NCBI RefSeq assembly: GCF_963855985.1
Contig: NC_087107.1
Coordinates: forward strand, 6,572,001 to 6,636,000
Reading direction: 5' to 3'
DNA length: 64,000 nucleotides
Source of the DNA: Ostrinia nubilalis
Lineage: Eukaryota; Arthropoda; Insecta; Lepidoptera; Crambidae
Positions 11,526 to 22,363 of the stretch are shown here, one piece after another. Under the pieces are notes generated by a model, which was not told the origin of the DNA, ran no database searches, and saw nothing but the letters and a program-made list of their open reading frames with translations. The stretch's first letter is position 1. Each line of letters starts with the position of its first letter. A program made the translations under genes and the position numbers.

Positions 11526-12867
11526 ATGTCTTTTAAGCCAGTGACTCACGTTTTATTTGACATGGATGGTTTAATTCTGAGTAAGTTATGAACTTAATTT
11601 ATAATTAAATAAGTTTTGTAGTTATTTACTACGTTATGCATTTATTATATTTACTTAATTTTATTTTTTTAGACACAGAAGAGTTGTATACTATCGGTTT
11701 CCAAGAAGTGGCTTCAAGATTTGGAAAAACGTTCACATTTGAATTAAAAAGTAAAATAATGGGGCAGCAAAGTCGGGAGTTTGCTGGCTCTATCATAGAT
11801 GAACTGGGGCTTCCTTTGACTGTCGAGGAGTTTCTAAAGGAAACGAGGATTATATTCGAGAAGTTGTTTCCTATTTGCAAAGTTATGCCTGGTAAGCATT
11901 GCCGACAAAATTTCCAATATCTGTTGACCTTGAAATCACTTACGTTTATTTTACTAAAGTAAGTAGTTAAAGCACCAAGAAATTTGTTTTAGGGGTAGAA
12001 AGACTAATCCGACACTTGCACGACAACAATATTCCAATTGGGCTAGCTACTAGCAGCAGTAAAGAAACATACGATTTGAAGGTGGCCAAGCATCAAGAGT
12101 TGTTCGATTTACTCACGTATAAAACGTGGGGTTCCTCGGACCCTCTAGTCAAGAGAGGGAAGCCAAACCCTGATATATTCCTCGTAGCCGCAGAGAAATT
12201 CCCTGATAATCCACCACCAGAAAAGGTATGTATATCAAACAAACTGCACGTCGTTATTACCTGAGAATCGAACCCAGAACCTCCGAGTGTCACTATTTAT
12301 AACAGTAGACCCAGAAAGCTCCCTTGTAGCATACATAACATAATACGTAAAGGTAGTATTAGCATTGGTCGCAATACACGTATTATATATCTAAAACTTG
12401 GGTCCCCTAACGTTTTATGGAAAGCCATTTCATCAGATGACTATACCTTAAGTCCATAATCGGACTAACGGCACATGCACCCTGAAGCTTGGTTACATCA
12501 TTCATTGTTATTGAATAATCAGGTCGATTCATAGCTGCAATTTTTTAACGAAACTGGGGACAACTACACAAAGTAATGTGACTAACTTACCCGGTATATT
12601 CAGATTGAATGATTCCAACCCTTAAACGCGCGAACTAAATCGTAATAGTTTAGCCGCCAGTTCTAATGACATCTTAAAACGTTCCAGTGTCTCGTGTTCG
12701 AAGACTCCCTTAACGGCGTGAAGGCAGCACGGGCGGCGGGCATGCAGGTGGTTATGGTGCCTGACCCGAGGCTGGACCGCGCCCGCGCTTTCGAAGCCAC
12801 CATCGTCCTGGGCTCCGTGGAGGAATTCCGACCGGAGGACTTTGGGTTGCCGCCTTTTAGCCATTAG
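11526..12867 (+). CDS. HAD-family phosphatase, pseudouridine-5'-phosphatase (HDHD1/PUDP, GS1-like), paralog 2
   Basis: Spliced model 11526-11580, 11673-11891, 11993-12225, 12688-12867 gives 228 aa. Motif I is FDMDGL at about residues 11-16, motif II is in LATSSS, the motif III Lys is in KRGKPNPD, and motif IV is in CLVFED. Intron positions and phases (1, 1, 0) match the neighbouring paralogs exactly, so the genes arose by duplication of a four-exon ancestor. Relative to paralog 1 it has one residue fewer in the cap/core region (KHQELF against KHHQELF). It also has Asn rather than Asp before Thr-Glu after motif I. Exon 4 is much richer in G+C than the other exons. Function is expected as for paralog 1; the exact substrate is unknown. 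Confidence 0.9.
12246..12295 (-). repeat. tRNA-related SINE fragment (B-box end)
   Basis: On the - strand GGGTTCGATTCTC matches a pol III B-box in the context typical of lepidopteran tRNA-derived SINEs. It lies in intron 3 of HAD paralog 2. Only the B-box part is evident. Confidence 0.45.
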
Positions 12868-13036
12868 CATTTTGCAGCTTACGATTTTTTGGAAGGCAGA
12901 AACTTGAAGAAACAAGCAAACTAAGTGGCGCCATCTACCTCTAGCGTTTTAGCTAACTAATGATTACGATAAAATTGTAAATTAACAAAACATCTAAACA
13001 TATTTTGGCTTTAGTGCTTGTAGAGAGTTTGTGTGA

Positions 13037-13042
13037 AATAAA
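13037..13042 (+). terminator. Candidate polyadenylation signal of HAD paralog 2
   Basis: AATAAA lies about 170 bases after the stop codon. A complementary TTTATT at about 13083 could serve the converging third paralog, so the two convergent transcripts may end within about 50 bp of each other. Confidence 0.5.
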
Positions 13043-13816
13043 TAGTTTCTAAGTAAAATACAAGACATTTTCTTTTGTAGATTTTATTTCCAGAGAGAGC
13101 AGGCATCAAATGCCCTTTGACTAGGTAATTCATTAAAGTAAATTAAATACAGTTACTGTACAACTCAAGTATTTGAAGTTCGCAGGTACTCCTTTATCAC
13201 AATAATCAATCTATGACGTAATTAGACAAGAACAAAGCATCATAATAATAAAGCTCACAAATGGAAGCTCTGAAGTAGATACATGTATACTAACCAAAGA
13301 CTTCTAGGTACTGCTAGACAGAATATGCTGTACATTGCCCATTTACAGATCAACAAGTAAATTAGTTTATAAAGTTAGTTATACAAATAATACTCTTGTA
13401 TGTCGTGATATGTCCGGTTTTATCCCTCGATAGTTTAATTCCGAACAACTTGTCTAGTGGTAGGCAGAAGTCTTTGGTTTCAACAAAATGTTACAAGTGA
13501 TTCAATGCACAAACTTTTTGCGACAGGTGCTTTAAAATTACTAAACAAACTATAAACAAGTTAGTATTTGTTTAATACTGGTTAGGTAAGGATTGTTAAC
13601 AAGTTCCTACCCCAAAGTTTACAGTTGGATTTGTGACTTCTTTGTGGACAGTAATAATATGAATATAAAAACATATAAAAGACTTTCTGTAAGTACTCAT
13701 GGTAAAATTCATAGAAAATTAAATGTACATTTATGCAAAAAAATTACTGTGTACTAAGTACAAATATAATTATTGCACTAAAAACATTATCTCCATATTA
13801 AAAATATATTATTACC

Positions 13817-15039
13817 TTAAGAACTGTAAGGAGGTAGACCAAACAGCTCTGGCTGGAATTCTTCTAAAGACTTGAGGACCAATGTGGCATCCTTCAGCTG
13901 TTCAGGGTCCACCCGAGGGTCTGGGACTACCACCACTTGCATATTTGCTGCCTTTGCTGCTTTGATACCGTTGACTGCATCCTCAAATACCAAGCACTGA
14001 AATGATCATATAAAACTGCTTTATCATGAGTGGAATACAACTGTCTGACAAATCTACAATCCAATTTATAAAGTGGATGTGTTTAAGAGACTCGATCACT
14101 TAATATTTTGCAAACCATAAACTCCTGATGAAAATAAGAATAAATTCTCTTTCTGTTGAACTCTCAGGAATTGCTGGTGAATTTTTTTTAGTTAAAATAT
14201 GTCACATTAGCTTACCTTTTCAGGTACTGGTTTTTCAGGGAATTTAGAAGCACAGACTTGGAAAATTATGGGGTCTGGCTTTCCTTTGGTAACTTCTGGG
14301 TCTGATTGCCCCATGGTAAGATGGTGGAACAAGCCAAGTATTTCTTTATGGTTCTGCATCTTTAATTCCACACTTTCTTTGCCTGAGCTAGTGGCTAATG
14401 CGATGGGTACACCATGTTTGTGTAGGTGTTTCACCAACTTTTCAGCTCCTGCAAGAAAAATAAGGTTTATGTTTAAAGAGATAAAATGTTGAATGTAATT
14501 ATCAAGAAGGTACAGAAGAAAATTTGTCAAAAAATATTTCATTATTTCGGAAAGAATGGAGATCGCATCGTTTGAAATATTAATTGAATAGGTACTTTAC
14601 AAAAATAAGATATTGTATTTTTATTGGTAAATAAAATGAGGCAAGAGTCTAGCATACCTGGCATAAGCTGTACAGTAGGAAATAGTACCTCATTGATCTT
14701 GCTACATTCATTCATGAATTCTTCTTTAGTTATAGGTAGGTTCAAAGTCTTAGTGATTTTTTCTGCGCACTCATGGCCTTGAAATCCCAATAGGGTTGAC
14801 TTCAGTTCCCACGTGAATTCTTTACCATACTTAGCACAAACTCTCGTGAAAGATTCAGTGTATAATATTTCAGAATCTGAAACAGGAAGTAGTAGACTAT
14901 GTTACTTTAATTAATTTAAAATTACGCAATCCAAACAAATACGCGTGCGTAGTTTTCGTGCTTACATTTTGAATTAAAACTTACCTAGAAGTAGACCGTC
15001 TAGATCAAATAACACGTGAGTTACCTTTTGAAATTGCAT
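13817..15039 (-). CDS. HAD-family phosphatase, pseudouridine-5'-phosphatase (HDHD1/PUDP, GS1-like), paralog 3
   Basis: Minus-strand exons 14985-15039, 14658-14876, 14216-14448 and 13817-13996 join to 228 aa. Motif I is FDLDGLLLDSE with the canonical Asp; motif II is in LATSSG; the motif III Lys is in TKGKPDP; motif IV is in CLVFED. Exon lengths of 55, 219, 233 and 180 nt equal those of paralog 2, and intron phases are the same. It faces the two + strand paralogs tail to tail. With the canonical Asp after motif I, this copy is closest to the general family pattern and may keep the ancestral activity, by inference. Introns are short (107-219 bp, including 209 bp between exons 2 and 3), in contrast to paralog 1. 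Confidence 0.92.
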
Positions 15040-15724
15040 ATTGCCGGATTTATTATGTTAAAAAGCGTAATTAAAATGATTTCTTGAAAATTATACCTAC
15101 TGTAATTTCTTCACCAGTATCGCTGTTCACAACAGCTGATTGAAATTGAATTTGTCAATGTCATTGTCAAAAATGACATAAACTTGCAACTTTGGTCCGA
15201 AAAAAATTTACATGCGGGTTAGCGGTCCGCTACGTTGATTAAAAAACAGATTTTTAAACCGTTTTGTCCCATTTAGTCCCTGAAAGACTATTTTTAAATT
15301 TTTATAGTATTTAATCAAATGAAATTTTCAGTCTATAATCACTAAAAGATAGTGTTCTGCGTGCAAAGGAAAACTTTCAAATCGCAATTCCGGATTTCCG
15401 GCATTTGAATCTGAGAGTTGCCTCATATACCTATGTTGATTTCAGACTTTGTCCCCATTTCCCCGTTTTGAATTCTGAAAAATCCTGAAACATGGTGTTA
15501 TCACTTATCGAAAGGAGTAGGTACTTCTGTGAATTTAGAAACCCTATACCCTATACAAACTTTGGATCCCCGTTTCAGTAGGTACTAATATCTAAATCAG
15601 CTAGAAATACATAATAATATTTCTTTCAGGTAAGCTACATGAGTACCTAACTGTGGGAACAAGAGGTGGGAATAGTCCCGTTATGAGTACCTACCTAACT
15701 GCGATAATAATTTTATTCGTCACT

Positions 15725-16341
15725 AGCGGCCGCCCGCGACTTCGTACGCGTGGATTCCGTTTTACCCCCTTCATCTATCTTACGCGCTTTAGATTTTTTC
15801 ATACAAATGTTTTTTCCCGCTAACTCCCGTTCCCGTGGGAATTTTGCAATATCCTGTTGTAACTAAACTTAAAGTTTACTAAGGTACCTGCATGCCAAAT
15901 TTCAAGCGTCTAACTTAAGCGGTTTAGATTTTTCATACAAAAGGATTTTCCCGCGAATTCCCGTTCCCGTGGGAATTTCGAGAATTCCTTGTTGTAACTA
16001 AGCTTTAAGTTTACTAAGGTACCTACATACCAAATTTCAAGCGTCTAACTTAAGCGGTTTAGATTTTTCATACAAAAGGATTTCCAAGCTAATTCCCCTT
16101 CCCGTGGGAATTTCGGGAATTCCTTGTTGTAACTAAGCTTTAAGTTTACTAAGGTACCTAAATGCCAAATTTCAAGCGTCTAACTTAAGCGGTTTAAATT
16201 TTTCATACAAAAAGATTTTCCCGCTAATTCCTGTTCCCGTGGGAATTCCTAAGTATACTATAACCTGCCCAGGAGTATGAAGAATAATTGTACCAAGTTT
16301 CGTTAAAATCCACCGAGTAGTTTTTGTTTCTATAAGGAACA

Positions 16342-16373
<32 letters not shown>

Positions 16374-16500
16374 AAAATTTTACTGATTGCATTTTTGGCA
16401 TCAGTATCGATCACTAATCACCCCCTGATAGTTATTTTGAAAATATATTTCATGTATAGAATTGACCTCTCTACAGATTTATTATAATATAAGTATAGAT
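15725..16500. repeat. Dispersed repeat with 135-bp internal tandem units and a (GACA)n tract
   Basis: It opens with CGGCCGCCCGCGACTTCGTA, a common lepidopteran repeat start. The phrase GGTTTAGATTTTTCATACAA recurs near 15786 (variant), 15921, 16056 and 16191, giving a 135-bp period over about 3.5 copies. Each unit also carries GTTCCCGTGGGAATT. A GACA microsatellite lies at about 16345-16373, and the end runs into TTATTATAATATAAGTATAG. No protein is encoded. Confidence 0.75.
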
Positions 16501-16571
16501 CAAAAACATTGACTTTCTTAAAAAGTTGGTACCTACCTAAGTAAGTAGTCAACTAGTCATCTTATACTAAT

Positions 16572-16640
16572 CTATGTAGTTCAGATGGCTAAAACCAGTC
16601 ATGGCAAGCGAAAAGTCGCGGTTCGATTCCCACCTTAGCA
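16572..16640 (+). repeat. tRNA-derived SINE or degraded tRNA-like sequence
   Basis: TAGTTCAGATGG fits the pol III A-box and GGTTCGATTCC, about 43 bases later, is a perfect B-box. The acceptor ends do not pair, so this is not a working tRNA gene. It is most likely a SINE head. Confidence 0.55.
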
Positions 16641-18340
16641 GTTCTGTTTTTTGTTACAAATGTAGAGTTTGGAATTTTGGATGATAGGTAGATATATTTA
16701 ACAATTACTACTTTCTTAGTCTTTATTAGTTGTTTCTAGACATTAACTAGCTGGTCAATCAGCCCCTCGCTACCTGCATAGAGCGGACAGCACTTGCAGA
16801 ACCCCTACACCCTACAATACACACAATCACAGCAATCCTTTAATTTGAAATACCTAGTTAACGCAGGGGAATTCTAAAAAAGTCTGCTCAGAACCCTACT
16901 TATAAGGACCAACCTTACTTTTAAATAAATAACACCGGTCAACAAAAAAAAATTATTTTTTTGCGCATGGATTTTACTTATTATATTATGATTATATAAG
17001 CAAATGTATATAAAAAAGTGCGATTACAAATCGAAAATATTTGCTTTTTAAAAAGTTATAGCGATTTGAATTTTCCATCTTCATAGTAGAATGTCTCTAA
17101 AGATGCACGTCACATTCTCATTGGGATATATTTATAAATAATTATGGGGGCTTATTCGCAAGAACAAGGGGCACGCTTTCATCAAAATATAGTGGGATTT
17201 GAGAAACGACGTTACCAAGGCCAGTATACTGAAAGCATGATAGGGTTAGATTTTCATGAAAAAAATCTTCTATGGAACATGACAGGAAATTGGAATTTTT
17301 CATTTTTAATACATATTTGGACTTTATTTAAATTTTTCTTTTGTGAGAATGAATCTTAAATGGATGTTTGTTATGTTTTAATAATTAGAAAGAATGAAAG
17401 AAAGGAAGAAAAAAAAATATTTGGCAATAAATTAAATCATCTCTATGTTCATGTTTCATACATTCATTGATATGAATTTTTCTATTTTTTACACATAAAA
17501 GCAAATTCAGAACAATTTTTTGTTGTTATTCTTGTTTCTAGGTTATAAAGCAATAAAAATAAGCTATGCATAACCCGTGCGCAAAAATACTGTAGACAGT
17601 TGTAATTAACTGATTATTTTTAAGTGCTACTGGTCAGCGTAAACAATAAATGCCGAGAAGAAACGCACGCGGTGCAATCAGTAGCCACGTTCTGTACACG
17701 CTGTTTTGACCGATCCATACCAATGTGATTTACTATTTTAAATTATAGGAAGATTTAAAAGAATTGTTTTTCTTAATATCACAAACTATAAACCTATTTT
17801 TCATGCTCTTGTATAAAACTTGTGATTTATAGCCTTCTCATTTGCATCTTATTTACCAGTTGCAACTTCCATACCTTAGAGGTTGAATGGAAAACCTATA
17901 ATAAAAAGCTAAAATTAAAACATGAGAAGGATAATTAAGTTGTTACCTACTTGATAGCTTGAATATTTTTTCTTGGAAAGTCCGAGCGTTTCTCTTGACC
18001 AAACAAACATTGCATAGCGGACTCTATCTTAGTATAGCTTATTGCGCCAGTAAATAAATAGGGCTCTTAGATATGACTGACATGTCAAATTGTGGGGCAG
18101 GGTTGCTGTGACCACACATTGAACTAAATACACCAGCCTTGGTCTAATTTCATAAATGATTGTCACAATCGGGCCCTTCCCGAGGGCTTCATTAAGTCAA
18201 TCAAAGCAGCGGCGTTGCGTGGAAGAAAGTCGGACAAAGTAATCTAGTCATGTGTGGGCATGAATACTACTGTTCGATATCCAAGATCCATAGTTATTAA
18301 TTCTTGGATGTAGAGCGTGAAACGGCCGGGCAAAGCAAGA
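16641..18340. other. Intergenic AT-rich sequence
   Basis: No coding exon or clear element is seen. A 71-codon frame at 17144-17359 has no recognisable similarity or splice signals. Sequence becomes slightly richer in G+C from about 18200 towards the candidate promoter at 18351. Confidence 0.4.
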
Positions 18341-18350
18341 AGTATGTAGG

Positions 18351-18388
18351 TATATAGAGGCGCTGCGAGCCGGCGGCTTCAGTCGCTA
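18351..18388 (+). promoter_or_regulatory. Candidate TATA/initiator core promoter
   Basis: TATATAGA begins at 18351, and the arthropod initiator-like TTCAGTCG places an A at 18381, exactly 30 bases downstream, the standard spacing. G+C-rich leader sequence follows. It may belong to shade, whose first coding exon at 35006 directly follows a good splice acceptor and so needs an upstream exon. A noncoding or unrecognised gene is the alternative. Confidence 0.5.
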
Positions 18389-18607
18389 GACCCGAGCCTC
18401 ACGCGCCGGCTGCTCGCCTCTTTGCCGAACTTACGCCGGGGACGGATCGAGATAAAAGGAATTCCTGTGTGATGTTAGTAAACAAAAAGTGGACAAATAA
18501 AAAGTTAGGCGTGTACCCTCAGTCGTCAGTCTTCCCCTGAACTTTAGCTGGCAACCATGTCCCTTCCGGGAGTTTTTCTTTTTTCACATTACATGGAAAG
18601 CTTTTGG
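18381..18607 (+). other. Candidate 5' exon (leader, possibly with 17 codons) ending at a strong splice donor
   Basis: Downstream of the TATA/initiator the sequence runs to TTGG|GTAAGT at 18607/18608, a near-perfect donor. An 18-codon upstream frame starts at 18472. A second ATG at 18557 in a good context (CAACCATGT) opens 17 codons that reach the donor in phase 0. Joined to the acceptor at 35005, this would stay in frame with the shade coding exon and add a short hydrophobic N-terminal extension. The join over 16.4 kb is inference; only the signals are seen. Confidence 0.35.
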
Positions 18608-19805
18608 GTAAGTCTCTTTTTGTATTAAAAGCGAGACTATATCTATTTTTTTGCAGAGATTTGATTATTATTAATAGCATTAAATTCCTGTATCTGGTAA
18701 TTCTAAGTTTTAATTGTGTTACATGTATTTCCACTTAATGATCCGCACGTTTAGCTTAAATTACAAACTCACCGGCGTTTTAAAGAATGATTTGAAAAAC
18801 TTTTATGCAATACGTGATGGGTAAAATAAAAAATATAAGCATAGAGTTTTGCTTGAAGACTTGTTAAAAGGTAGATCCGCATACAAAAATGGAGCTATAG
18901 CGTAAAGTGTCTGGAGTTACGGCTGCAAGTGGAAAATATACATTATTCAGACATTTTTCTTGTGAATTACGAAGCGCTACACTCGAGATTGCGTGTTTTG
19001 GAAGCGTTGTTCAGCGATTTATTTTTTATATTTATTGTGATAAACGGGAGATCAAACGTTTGTAAGTGGACAAATAAGTAGAAACGTTTAGACGTCTCGT
19101 TCGATAAATTTTACCTGATAATGTGGTTTATGTTATGGTAGGGCAAGCTATGTTTGGAACGTGAATACCTAAGTGCTCCTGAAAAGAGCCTAAGTGTTTC
19201 CATAAATAATTTAAATTTTATGTATGTTTTGTAGAGCTGGTGCGGTTGCATACATTGTTGCACTAATCAGCATGTTAATTTAGGAGCACAATTGAGCAAA
19301 CTCAGTTAATCATCCGTGACTGCACGCTTCGACTGTTCCCTGAAGATCACCACTTCCTGGGCCAGTGTTAATTGTTTAGCACGTGACCTTTACTGCAAAT
19401 GAAAATACTTAGGATTGGCCTATTATTTTCTAATATAGCTTCATTTATCGATTTCCTGATGGAAATACATGAAATTTATTAAATTGTAAGCATAAAAGCA
19501 TTGAACGTAACTATGTAGGTAAGTCGTTTAAATTTAATTTCGCATTTATTTGTTGTTGCCATAATATTTTAAAAGCTCCAATATTTTTCTTGTGTTTGCA
19601 ATGGGATAAAAAATCTACAAGTATTTTATAAAGTCTGAAGGCAAATTAGGCACACGTTTCCGCGATGCCCTTCAGCAGTTTCATCATTGCCATTATGTTC
19701 TTTCCTTGATAGAGTTTTCCTCCTGTTGCATTTGGCAACTAGGCAAATATCCATGCCAACCAAGGACTTTAAGGTCGTCGAGTGACCATAAGAACCTATG
19801 TACTC

Positions 19806-19836
19806 GTAGGTACACTTGTAGAACAAGTGTACCTAC
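19806..19836. repeat. Perfect hairpin, 14-bp stem and 3-base loop
   Basis: GTAGGTACACTTGT is followed by AGA and its exact reverse complement. It would fold tightly as DNA or RNA. It is too short for a typical miRNA precursor unless flanking pairing extends it, which I did not see. Confidence 0.7.
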
Positions 19837-20280
19837 TATTCATGGATAATTATAGCCACATCTCAAAATTTTATATTTATTTACAGGTAAATTCCAACGT
19901 TTCGTTTAACGTCTTGAAACTGAATCTGAAAATTAGCTGCTCTAAATCAAATAAAGATTTTAAACGCGGATACGGTTTCAGTTAGATCAGTTTTACCCTT
20001 TTCCTGATATATTTACAGTATTAATAGCAATTAAACGTTAGCCACTAAAAAGTCTACCTATTGGTCAATTTCAATCTTGGTTATAAAGTATTTACTATAA
20101 AGTAAGCTAAAAAATATATGAGTAAAGTTTTGCAAACTTTTAACGAGGTTCAGGACAGGATACTAGGTTACTTTTTCAGTATCCTGAAAACCTGGCACTC
20201 TATGTAAATAAAAAATACTTAGATACTGAAAAAATAGGTTTATGGATGTAAATTAGCCCAAAAAGTCAAATCACGCATGT

Positions 20281-20345
20281 CGGTAGGCGTGGCGCTGCGT
20301 CCAGCCTGCGCGTGCGCCGCGCGGCCGCTCGCCCGCGACGTTGAA
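20281..20345. promoter_or_regulatory. CpG-rich patch, possible regulatory element
   Basis: GCGCGTGCGCCGCGCGGCCGC and neighbouring bases form a dense CpG patch in AT-rich DNA. No transcription signal is clear. The call rests on composition only. Confidence 0.25.
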
Positions 20346-22170
20346 TATTCAGTATTTGTTCACTCATCGCGATGTATTAATATTCAAACGGTCGCTAACT
20401 CCTGCCTCTGATTCAAGGTTAATTTTTTGCCTCATAATAATTAAGAATAATTGCGAACGACGTTTAAGCGTAAAAAGATAGCTTCGAAAAAAAATCGATG
20501 TAACTAGTCCAGCGCATACTCGTTCGCTACAATGTTCGTGATGCGCAAGAGCGGCCGGTGCAATATTGAACACTTGGACTGAATACGAAAACGCTTAGAT
20601 AGGAGAACTGCTTTTTCAAAACCTGTAATTTACAAAGCAAGGCAATTTAGTCTTTGTTGGGCTAGCATTGGAATCCATAATGCAATTCTTATATCTCATC
20701 CCCAGTGAAGAGGTTAGATAGTAAATTGGTTAATTTATAGTAGTTCTGACACGAAAAAAGTCCCCTTCTGCAGCCGAGTCATTAGGTGAAATCGGCGCGT
20801 ATTTATTCGAAATAGGGTGGCCGTGTTACCGAAGAAATAAAAACTAGTTCTCACGTGTAGGCAGCCGTGTAAAATAGTTCTTGTAACCGGATGACTGTGG
20901 TCAGCAAGTACGCACTTGGACTCGTATTACTCAACAAAATCTAGCTTTAGTTCCGCAGCACCGCTGCATCTGTGTTTACTTTTAATTACTTTCGTCGACC
21001 CACATACGCGATATCAAATGCATGCTGCTTCAGCAAACACGGGTATTTGGCTCTATTAACTAATATCAAAACTGATAACGAAGCTATGTTTAGTCCGTGA
21101 CACGAAAACGACGAAAAGTGCAGATAAAGCTTAGGTATGATTTTAAACTCGGGTAAATACTTTCAAACTAGATCGATGAGCCTTTTACGATAGATAAGTA
21201 TACCTATAATGTGCACAGAATGGACTACCTCAATAATTAATACTAATAAAATAATGCCTGAACTCTATGGCAATCACAAAAACATGGCAGATTAGAGATT
21301 CATAGGAAACGCCGCGAGCGTTCTAGGTATCTAATTCGATTTGGACGCACGCATGTCAGCATAGCAAGTGGACGAAAAAATTCGTGTGTCAGTTGATAGG
21401 TTGTAAAACTACCCCATTTGTATGATAATTGATTGGATCAGGCAGCTCGTAAACCTTCCTTGCGCTAAGCCGAGCACGTTTACTGCCATGGCTTGGTGTA
21501 GAAAAAATATTTCGAAGGTCTGCTTCAATGGTGCGCTCGCGCATGTAAGGCGTTCGCCTTGAACCTGAACCAAGGACAGACCTTTTTGTTACATTACATT
21601 AGTTACGCAGATAATATTTTTTAGTTTATGACTAATGGAAGTTACGTGTTTATCGTTTCGTTTCGCTAGGTAATCGCGTTGAAATATTTATAAAAGATGT
21701 TTTGTTTGCTGATAGTGTTGATTTAGAACGTAAGTCGTAGTTACTTTTCTGTGTAAGTACATCAAAAGGTTTGAAAAGTGAGTAAGTAATGCTTCCTTCC
21801 ACGCTTCAATGAAAACTGTTCTAGTTTGTGCTTTACGTAACCACATCGCGTGACGTGTTTATAAAATTACATTGTAATACTTAGTTAATTTTATAATTTT
21901 CGTTCTAAGAAAATAATTTCTCGAGTAAGATATTTATGTATCCTATAAAAAGCGTGTAAGTGTGAGGAATGTTTAATATATTGCGCTCGCAATCAACGTA
22001 ACACCGGCTAGCCGATCTTGAGAGTAAGAATACCCGTGGATGCTCTAGATTGGACCCCGATCGCTTCACACGAACCACGGTGCACGCGAGCGCATAATCT
22101 ACTTATTTGAACCGACTTTGAATTGAGATGAGCGATAGATGTAGAGACTATACCGTGCATAGCTCAGAAA

Positions 22171-22363
22171 AGCTTTAAAGCTCATTTTCGAAATGTCAAT
22201 CATTTTTTGTCGTAGCAGTGTCGTAGACTAGACATTTTACTGCAAACTACGAGTATTACATTGTATTAGGTATTGAGCTTAAAGCTCATTATGGAAATTC
22301 CAATATTTTTTTGTCGTAGCAATGTCGTAGCGTACACTTATTAATTTAACCGCAAACTACGGT
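22171..22363. repeat. Degenerate direct repeat, about 105-bp period, two copies
   Basis: Both copies run from AGCTT-AAAGCTCATT through TTTTTTGTCGTAGCA-TGTCGTAG to GCAAACTACG, with substitutions and small gaps between them. There is no coding potential. Confidence 0.65.

Noticed and set aside
17144..17359. A 71-codon + strand frame
   Set aside because: AT-rich, no similarity recognised, no splice sites or promoter nearby.
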